DNA of 64,000 nt from the NCBI GenBank assembly GCA_037074615.1, contig CM073527.1:8210848-8274847 (forward strand). Reading direction: 5' to 3'. Numbering within the stretch: the first letter of the stretch is position 1; every line of letters begins with the position of its first letter. The DNA is from Leucaena leucocephala. Its lineage: Eukaryota; Streptophyta; Magnoliopsida; Fabales; Fabaceae. Position numbers and translations under genes: made by a program. This document shows, piece by piece, positions 56,521-64,000 of the stretch. The notes under the pieces are model-generated. The model saw only the letters and a list, made by a program, of their open reading frames with translations, had not been told where the DNA came from and ran no database searches.

Positions 56521-58196
56521 TTAAGAGATTTGAACTAAGAGGTTCTCCCCCTAGCAGAAAATATGGGGATGGTGTTCACTACTTAGACACAGTGACACCC
56601 ATATAGATAGAATAGTACCCCATACCGAACAGCTTTACGGGGTAATCTTCAAGAAAATAGTGAGCCTTAGTCAGCCGTTATCGCTGAGGTCTCGTCTTTC
56701 TTAGCACGATGTGGCTGGACTAAGTAGGATAACGTCTGAGGAGCAGTTTTCTCTATGGATAGAGATAGAAGCTAACCAGTCCCATGTCAAGGGAAACTGC
56801 CAGACGTTACATGGCGATGATAATAAAGGTATCAACCTGGTTGCAGTTAATCAACTAGAGGATTGATACAAAGCATAATCAAGCCAGATAGTATAAAGTA
56901 AGAAGATATGAAAAATTGTTTAAGACAATGGTTAAGAGTGGATCCTCTATGTGAGTAGATCTACATTATAAAAGAAGCAAAAGTTAGAATGAGACTTGCC
57001 TAGGAATGATCCTAGCATAATATGAGATGATTAATAGATAGAAAGCTTATGTTCCCAAGATAGAGGAACTACAATCTAGTCTAGAGTAGACTGAGACTGA
57101 TAGAAAGAAAGAGTTAAGAGATAGTTGAGAGTTGAATGACTAAGAAGTTAGCTCACGGATTAAATTCTGTGTTACAAAGAAAGAAGTTTATAATGTTTAA
57201 AGAGAGAAAGGTAGCCACAGTTTCCAAGATGAAGTAACTCCCCTGTTCCCTATGTAAGAAAGGGTAATGAAGGGTTGAGTCTATACCCTAGTAAGAGCGT
57301 AATGTGGCAGCCTAAGTTAAATGAGTAATTATTTCAGGTTCCTAAATGAATGTTGGAATCTGGCAGATGATGTGATAGAGGAAAGAATAATCTAAAGTTT
57401 AGTTAATTGTTCAATTGCAGTTTACGTATGATGGATGGTTGAGCAAATTTATGTGATGACAATATGGTGTATGTTGCCATAAGTTATGATGAATAGTTGC
57501 ATCTCCTTGCAGTTGTCATATGATGACACACATGTTAGAGTATGCTATGAATACTCCCCTCATGAGTACATGCAGGGTAGAGTTTTTGATGAGAAAGTTA
57601 TGTTGCTCCCATACCATATGACATGCAATAAGAATGTTTCTAGAATGGTAGACAGTCTTAGTAAGTAAGACAGTTGTTACAGTATGATTGGGGTTACTCA
57701 GGTATTTCTACAGACTTATGAATACAGTGCTCAGGGCCATTTTTTATGTTAGGGTTACATCAAGTACCAAGAAGGTGGTAGTGTTATAACTCTATCAAAA
57801 GAAATGGTATACAGAAAGAGTAAGAGATAGAAGTAAAGAGATTGTTTTCATATCACTCTTCAGATAAGAGTTAGATATGAAATAGATGGCTCACAGTTAG
57901 AGCATAGTTCAAATGGCTCGCAGTTAGAGCACATATTTAAATGAGAAGTTATGATGAGGCTATAGGAACAGAATACAATGGCAGGTGGTTAGACCATGAT
58001 TGGTAAACCACAATAGAGTAAGAAAGATGAGAAGGAACTCCTGAGTAAGAGAAAATAAGTGAAATCTTGGTAAATAATATGGGCTACATAATGTATTTTA
58101 AAATTTTTATTGAGTTATCAACAAGTGAAAGCAATTAACCTTATAACTTAGTCTGTTGGATGAGATCTTTTAGAGATAATGATACAGTACAACAAA

Positions 58197-58345
58197 ATCA
58201 CAGAGGATTCTGGAGGGTTGCAATTAGATCCTAGCATGGCTCAAGGATCACAATTAGATCCTAAAAGCTTCAGAGTCGCAGTTAGATTTTGAAGAGGCTT
58301 ACGGTTGATCGCAGTTAGATCCTGAGGTCACAGTTAGACCTAGCC
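58197..58345 (+). repeat. TCGCAGTTAGATCCT-type repeats (B3)
   Basis: About six diverged copies of a unit near ATCGCAGTTAGATCCTGA, matching the sets at 7839-7975 and 46400-46520. Confidence 0.65.
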
Positions 58346-58782
58346 TAAGGACAGTAAGGAGCCATGAAGAAATAAGAACAGTATAGTATCTCTCTGGAAA
58401 GATAAGTACCAAAGACGAAGTTAAGATAAGGAGTTTCACGAGTTGATTAACTCCTCTAGAAAACCTATTTATAATGATTTTCCTTAAATAGCCTATATTA
58501 TATACATATTGAACTTAGTTTACCCTTATGAAGATGGAGTTCAAGTTCAATTTTAGGTGCTGATATTCAAAAACTTTTGTAGAAGTATGCCTGAGGAAGA
58601 GAGAAGAGTACCCTATATGTTTTGAGAATAGAAAAGTATAAGTTGATAGATCCTTCAGATAAGGATAAAGAGATTAAAACGCTAGTAAGACCCAGAAAAG
58701 AGGGTCTAAAGATAGAACACAGTTATATGAGAAAGGGTATAAATGCTACAAAAGGTTGGCATAAATGCACAAAGTTATGTGA

Positions 58783-58954
58783 GATATTCAGAAAAGTTAA
58801 GAAGACCTAAGAAAGTCAAGAAAATGTTATGAAATGAAAGGGACATTCTCCTCAGAGAAACTCTCAGGGATATTCAGAAAAGTTAAGAAGACCTAAGAAA
58901 GTCAAGAAAATGTTATGAAATGAAAGGGACATTCTCCTCAGAGAAACTCTCAGG
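58783..58954 (+). repeat. Perfect 86-bp tandem duplication
   Basis: 58783-58868 is repeated without a difference at 58869-58954. The surrounding element is heavily diverged from its relatives, so the duplication is recent. Confidence 0.95.
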
Positions 58955-59002
58955 GAATGAATAGAGATTTAACCCTCAAATTTTGAGGATGAAATTTATT
59001 TT

Positions 59003-59016
59003 AAGGGGAGGAGAAA
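59003..59016 (+). other. Polypurine tract of B3
   Basis: AAGGGGAGGAGAAA directly precedes the LTR start TGTCATATCCC, after a pol-end remnant (TTTTGAGGATGAAATTTA). Confidence 0.8.
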
Positions 59017-59953
59017 TGTCATATCCCAATTTTTAGGCCTGGAAGCCTAGTATGTAGCCTGAAAAAGGTAGGCTACTAGATCCTACTGTGCAGGAGTCCC
59101 AGAAGTGTACAGATGATGTTCAGGGACTAAACTGCAAGAAAGTGAAAATTCAGGGAAAATAGTGAAAGTCCTTATAGGCATAAAAGAAGAAGAAAGAAGT
59201 GTTTCTTAGGAACCGAGCCACCAGAGTGCTTGGGCTTAGTTAGAAACCCAAGATGACATTTAAAAGCCTAAAAACGTAGGCCCAAGGATTATGGAGTTTA
59301 AGAGGCATTAAAATAATATTTTAGTGCTTTTCCAAAAAGTAAGGTTACCCGGTTAAGGATAGAATTGGAAAAAGTGATCATATATGACTGTAGACCATGA
59401 GGTGGCATGAAAGTTGTCCTCATGGGACCCACAAGGCACCACATGGCATTATTATAGGAAAAAAAGAAAAGTTAAGGACACATGTTATGAGATTAGAAAA
59501 AGGGAAAAAAGTAAAATGGACAAGTGGCACAATCTCGGCCGCTCATTCCAGGAAAAGACTCTAGAATTCTCTGGAGAGAAACTCGGGATTGGATAGTGCA
59601 AATGTTAGGACCAAAATGCTAGAATCAGGGAAAAACGCATGATGAACAATAAAATTTGGACATTTACTGATGTTGACCTGGTTAAGGAGTGGTCAATGAT
59701 TTATTTTTCCCTGAAATATCATTAAGTTAGCTTTGTTTAGTTATGATTTTTCGAGTCAGGTCAAATGTTGGGACCAAAATGCTAGAATTAGTTATGATTT
59801 TTTGAAGTCAGGTCACTCCACTGGAATTTACACAGTGAATAGTACTCGCTAAGAGTAAAATTTTAGATTGAGTAATTTGACTGCAATAGCCTTAAAAGTG
59901 GTTAGATATGCTACTGTTTGGTCCCTGAGACATAAGAAAATGAGGATTTCTCA
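59017..59953 (+). mobile_element. 3' LTR of B3, internally deleted
   Basis: Starts like B2 (39116) and matches it to about 59580, then jumps to the LTR 3' part (equal to 56015-56370), so the promoter region is lost. A 59760-59800 stretch partly repeats 59600-59620. The end reads GAGGATTTCTCA. Confidence 0.8.
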
Positions 59954-61325
59954 ACTAATGTTCTGAAAGTCTTAAGCATGCACCCCTGTGACATTTGGTT
60001 GCGACCTTAACTGTTTTATGTCGCGACCAATGTTTAAAAATGTCAAATTACCTTCTCTTTGCCTTGTGTAAAGCTGTATAGAAGGATCCCTTTTTGAACT
60101 ACTAAGATTATTTCACAAATAATTCATTATTCCCTTATTTCAAAACCTTTTTAGCTCCTAGAAACCATTGTCCCACTTGAACTTTTTGAAATATCTTGGA
60201 AAGTGAATTTGAAAACACCTAAGCCTTCGCTGTTATATTTGGATTATCATATGGTTTTAAGTGATTACTTTGAAACTTGTAAATCATCATTTAGAGGGTT
60301 TTTAGTTGTGATGAGTGTTTTAATGCCTAGTAAATGATGAACATTGTTTAAGACTTTAGCTTATGAGCAATCTAGATCAAAACCTTTGTTAGAAGGATTC
60401 TCAGCCTTAAATTATATATTGAGTGATTATTCAATTAGTATATATCCTATAGAACTTGTCTTAGCTCTGAGTTTAGAATTACTTGCGCATTTATGAATTG
60501 AACATGATAGAGGCATTCTTTCTAAACCCTCTTATCCCAAACACAAGCCCACTATATATTACATCCCTAGTCACCCCTTTTGAGCCCATCACTTTTTCTT
60601 TTTACCATTCTTATAGAAAGTCATATGTGCATAAACATCATTTTAAAATAAAACTTTTATTCATGTCAAAAACTTATCATTATTATGTTATTGTACTGCA
60701 GTTCCCATGAACAAGGTGCCAAATAAAAGAAAAAGAGAAAAGAAGCATATTGCACTAAAAAAAGAAAAGAGAGAGAGAGAGTGCAAGAAAAAGAAAACAA
60801 AAAAGAAGAAAAGAAAAAGGGAGAGGGCGCCTTTATCAACTCTTATTAGCACAATTACCACAACTACATCCATAGAGACATGAATTCATGCTACATATTT
60901 ATTGTTGAATGCATATAGTACTTTCTATTCTTCACATTCCATTCCATGTAGCCCATCTCCATCATTTCAACCCTAAAAGACCTCTTGATTCTTTGCAAAA
61001 GTGTTATACAGTTGCTGAGATTTAGAGTTATTACAAGTATATGGTAGGGTGTTTTCCAATTTGAACATGAGTGAAAGAACCCTAACAATGAAAGGAAATA
61101 GAGAGCTAAACAATTACAACCCTTTGAGAGGATTTATTACGCTTATAGAGTTGAGGTTGATTTCACTTAGTAGTTGATTGCTTGGCATTGCTCACATTAT
61201 CAACTTTGCATTCCCAAAGGATGACAAGTTATTTGTTTTCAGGGTACACTATGGATTATGCTATTATCTTGAATTCAATAGTGTTGTTCTAGGTGTGATT
61301 CATTTCTTTGTTAGCACAAAGGTTC
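59954..61325 (+). mobile_element. 3' non-coding internal part of an Athila-type element, probably P2
   Basis: Lies between B3 and an Athila-type LTR. It begins with a pair of GTCGCGAC palindromes 22 bp apart (59997 and 60019). It has no gene. A purine-rich stretch (60720-60835, GA and AAAAG words) reads as chance frames on either strand. The end runs into a TTGGGGAATTGATAAG context typical of the internal-to-LTR transition in this lineage. Assigning it to P2 is inference. Confidence 0.5.
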
Positions 61326-61339
61326 AAGTGTTGGGGAAT
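61326..61339 (+). other. Polypurine-like tract before the Athila-type LTR
   Basis: AAGTGTTGGGGAAT precedes TGATAAGAGACATA. The G run before the LTR start is usual for Athila/Tat elements. Confidence 0.55.
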
Positions 61340-61637
61340 TGATAAGAGACATATTGTATATGGTTTATGTGACACTTTTTAGAGCTTTATAACAATTTTA
61401 CCATTCGTTTATGCCTTAAATTGTACTTCTGTGGTAATACATGATTGTACGTGGCAATATGCTATTAAAAGGGTAAAATGGTAAATTAACTCTTCCAAAC
61501 TACATGTATTCTGTTATTTACTAATTTGGACTTTTATAGTGAGCTTTTATTTTGGATTGCAGGTATTTTGGAAGAGATCAAGGACCAAGAAAGAAATCAC
61601 AAGCTAAGGAAAGTGAAACCATGCTCCTGCACATTTT

Positions 61638-61781
61638 AGTCTTGACCAAAGAGTCCACCAGTTGCGATCTTGATTCTTATAGAATATTCTCTGTGTTTAT
61701 AGGTCATGACCAAAACATGGATCTGGTCGTGACTAAAATGCGAAATTGCTGAAACTGCGCATTTTGAATTAGGTCATGCAA
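61638..61781 (+). repeat. Paired GTCGTGAC-type palindromes in the Athila-type LTR
   Basis: AGTCTTGACC (61638) and AGTTGCGATC (61660) are 22 bp apart. GGTCATGACC (61702) and GGTCGTGACT (61725) are 23 bp apart. A fifth, GGTCATGCA, is at 61772. All lie upstream of the TATA box. Confidence 0.65.
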
Positions 61782-61891
61782 AAATAAAAGGGGAAGGAAG
61801 GCTACCGTTAGGAGGAGGCAATATTTTGGACCTGATTAGGCTAAGAAGCAGTACTCTCAAGTTCTTGTTCACCTTCTCCACCTCTGTCATC

Positions 61892-61901
61892 ATTATATAC
61901 C
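61892..61901 (+). promoter_or_regulatory. TATA box of the Athila-type LTR
   Basis: ATTATATACC within a pyrimidine-rich stretch, as in P1 at 27294. Confidence 0.6.
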
Positions 61902-62759
61902 TCTCCCCATATTTCTCTACCTTTATACACCATCAACCTCCCCATCTTCTCACTATTTCTTCATGATGTCTCAACTGAACAACAATTGCAATATAACAAG
62001 AGTCATGAGAGGCTAAACCTTTAGCCTCTTGATGATGAATCAGATATCTTGAGCTCATGGACTCAAACAGGGAGTTTCTTTTGTTCTAATTTTCATCTTA
62101 AGAGCAAGTTTTGAATATCGATTGATTTTTCATCATATTAGATTTTGTAACTGGATTCGGATGATTTGAACATTTGCTCTTAATAGAATATTTCAGTTTT
62201 GATTTTAAGAGAGTGGGTTATTACCAGCAATTGTTGTTAATTAATTCATTGCTTGAAATCTAGGATTTTCGATCGATAATCATTCGAGGGCATTTTCATC
62301 ATCTAAATTCAAGTTACATGCTAAGTGGTTTACAAGAGTTCACTAATAGTTCTTATACCAGCTTTGATCAAAGGGGCTTAAGGAAAATTAGGGTTCTGGA
62401 CTCAATCGATCGATTGAGGTTTTCTTTGAGACTTAGAGATTTCTAAACTCTAATTTTAAATGTGAGAGCATGGATAGATACGTTTTCATCATCAAGAGTC
62501 TTTCATAGCATATTTCTCAACTCAACCAACTCGTTTTCATCGTAAACAAAAATCCAAAAATATCTACTTTTCTACACCCTACTTTTATTGCATTAACCAC
62601 TAAAATCCAAAAACCATTTTACCCCCTGCTCAGGTTTTTCATTGATCTTGACATCCAATCTACTAGGTTTCCGCATAAAAGGCTCTCAAGAAGAACGATA
62701 GGGTTGTGCCTTATATTAAATTATATTGGGTGCAATAAACTTTATTTTAATGGATCAGA

Positions 62760-64000
62760 CCACGACAGTCCTCTGACCTCATCAGTACTGTTACTAATTC
62801 TTCTTATAGCTCTTGTATCTCCACTTGGGCTTATGAGTTCTCCTCTTGGGTTGGCTTCTTCATTATAAGCTGCTATTCCTTAGCACTTTCAGATTTCCCA
62901 ATTTGCACCTTTCTGCCACTTATGAGGGATATATCATTCAGACCCCTTGGATTAATGGCAGTGTTCAAAGGTATGATGCCACTGCTCTTTCCTTGAATGC
63001 CACTCACTATATTGGATACTTGAGTTAAGTGACTTATGATATCTGCATCCTTGGAACTTAACTCTTCAAGTTTTATGTGCTTATCTACATTATCCTTCTG
63101 CATACTTTGGACAATTAAAGATATGAAGGTGAACTGACCATCATTCTCCTTGAGCTTGTTGTCTATATTGGACATTCTACTATCTATATTGTTCGTCTGT
63201 GCAGCCATACTCTTCAACAATTGAGAATTCTCATCTGGCATTGATGTTAATAAGGTATAAGGGTGAGTTAGAACTATAAACCTTGTATTATTTTAGTAGT
63301 TGCTTGAGGAAACACCACCTCCTTAGAATTTATTTGGCCTATCACCCCACACCTAAAGTTTTTGTGGTCTCTCCAACTAGGGTTATATGTGTTGGAGTAT
63401 GGGTCTCCCTTTTGGTATTGATTGTCTCTCCCTTGATACGTTGTTGTAACTTCTTCATACTGCTGTCACATGTACTGGTAGCATGCATTACTGAAATGAA
63501 TGATTCACATCTTGTAACTAAGGCTTGTGAGGTGTCCACTGCATGAACTTGTTTTGTGGAATGCAGCTCTCTTTCAATCAAATTCATCCTCTTCTCCATT
63601 TTGTTCCCTTGGGCTACAATTTCAGCTAATATCACATTTGAATTACCTGAAAAAGATGTGGGTATTCTCCTTGGATCCCCTGTCTGATGGTCTTTATTGG
63701 CCATTTTTTGAAATAACTCCCAACTTGCTTGTGGAGTCTTATCTCTCAAGGATCCATTTGCTACAGCATTCAAGGAAACTTGATTATGAGAAAGTATACC
63801 ATCAAAGAAAATGTCTACTAAATCAGCCTTGGTTATGTTATGGTGAGGGCATCGAGCCAACAGGTTAAGAAACCTCATCCAATACTCATGTAAAGATTCT
63901 CCATCCTATTACAGAATATTAGTGTTCTTTTTCTTCATTCGAGTGGTCTTTAAAGCTGAGAAAAACTATTCAAGATACGTTGACTTCAGTTAATCCCATG
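62760..64000 (-). pseudogene. gag: Athila-type gag P4, minus strand, partial
   Basis: Read from 64000 leftward. ESLHEYWMRFLNLLARCPHH (63907-63848) and DLVDIFFDGI (63827-63798) are diagnostic Athila/Tat gag blocks, and KTPQASWELFQKMA (63750-63709) is the next. A zinc-knuckle remnant near 63500-63460 reads CESFISVMHATSTC, with the second Cys replaced by Phe. The C-terminal part (63241-62873) holds a coiled-coil-like stretch and the GIIPLNTAINPRG and SGRKV end. The 178-codon and 122-codon open frames are unusually intact for this window. The gene is cut at the right by the window edge, and on the left it meets the P2-like LTR at about 62760. Confidence 0.85.

Larger units (their letters stand above)
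56521..59002 (+). mobile_element. Non-coding internal region of B3
   Basis: No gag or pol. 56521-56830 matches B1 2710-3060. The rest aligns with A-family interiors (57240-57600 with A1 6700-7110, 58000-58450 with A1 7660-8080). It has TCGCAGTTAGATCCT-type repeats (58197-58345) and lacks the 5S-like segment that A1 and A2 carry. The plus frame 58622-58810 overlaps the basic frame noted in A2 and the start of the 86-bp duplication. Confidence 0.65.
55349..59953 (+). mobile_element. B-family element B3 (LARD-like)
   Basis: It keeps both LTR ends around an internal region with a perfect PBS: a truncated 5' LTR 55349-56370, internal 56371-59016 and a 3' LTR 59017-59953 with an internal deletion. 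The 5' LTR starts in mid-LTR (GGTGGAGTTAGGAGCAGTCC, equal to 3502 in B1), so the boundary with P2 is a deletion or recombination junction and not a clean insertion. No coding region is recognisable. Confidence 0.8.
61340..62735 (+). mobile_element. Athila-type LTR (3' LTR of the P2-like element)
   Basis: Starts TGATAAGAGACATATTG (compare P1 26804). Contains a TATA box with CT-rich flanks and the block CAAACAGGGAGTTTCTTTTG (compare P1 27683). The 3' boundary is set by the start of the minus-strand gag at about 62760 and is uncertain by a few tens of bases. It differs strongly from the P1 LTR, so it is a different subfamily or very old. The frame 61552-61752 is a chance reading over the palindromes. 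Confidence 0.65.

Noticed and set aside
60688..60873. Minus-strand Phe-rich 61-codon frame
   Set aside because: It reads the complement of a GA/AAAAG purine tract. Low complexity, no conservation.
63283..63868. Plus-strand frames of 87 and 113 codons
   Set aside because: They are antisense shadows of the minus-strand Athila-type gag.

Overview
This window is repeat-dense, A+T-rich nuclear DNA from a flowering plant. I find no host gene, tRNA gene, operon or CRISPR array. Plant origin is shown by three things: Ty3/gypsy elements whose primer-binding sites (PBS) match the 3' ends of plant initiator-Met tRNA and tRNA-Asp, Ty1/copia LTRs, and fragments of an endogenous pararetrovirus (Caulimoviridae-like). 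Every coding stretch longer than about 100 codons that I can assign belongs to a decayed retroelement. Most other open frames are chance readings through LTRs. I cannot name the species.

Layout: 1-12357 is element A1, a large non-coding Ty3/gypsy derivative with LTRs of about 2.7 kb (its 5' LTR is cut by the window edge) and a nested B-family element at 1823-4534. 12358-16440, 22520-23500 and 25841-26803 are pararetrovirus remnants in mixed orientation. 16441-22415 holds a Ty1/copia remnant. 26804-32443 is the 5' half of an Athila/Tat-type element, P1 (LTR, PBS, gag, protease, start of RT). P1 is cut by element A2 (32444-50788). A2 contains the B2 solo LTR (39116-46184), which contains the A3 solo LTR (39713-44815), which contains a copia solo LTR (40676-42566). 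The three inner insertions have recognisable 5-bp target duplications. 50869-55348 is a second Athila-type body, P2 (gag, protease, RT, RNase H). It is interrupted by element B3 (55349-59953) and probably continues as 59954-62735 (3' non-coding region and LTR). 62760-64000 is an oppositely oriented Athila-type gag.

How the parts work: families A and B look like large non-autonomous elements. They keep LTR promoters, an initiator-Met PBS, a polypurine tract and the last few codons of a chromovirus-like pol, but have no gag or pol. They must have moved using proteins supplied in trans. Their internal regions carry unusual modules: an orphan open frame of about 270 codons shared by two A copies, a 5S-rRNA-derived segment, a roughly 20-bp array built from repeats of the PBS (family B), and a phased array of paired GTCGCGAC-type palindromes 22-23 bp apart. 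The same paired palindromes occur in the leader of the unrelated Athila-type element and in an Athila-type LTR. These modules are the best candidates for undescribed biology here.
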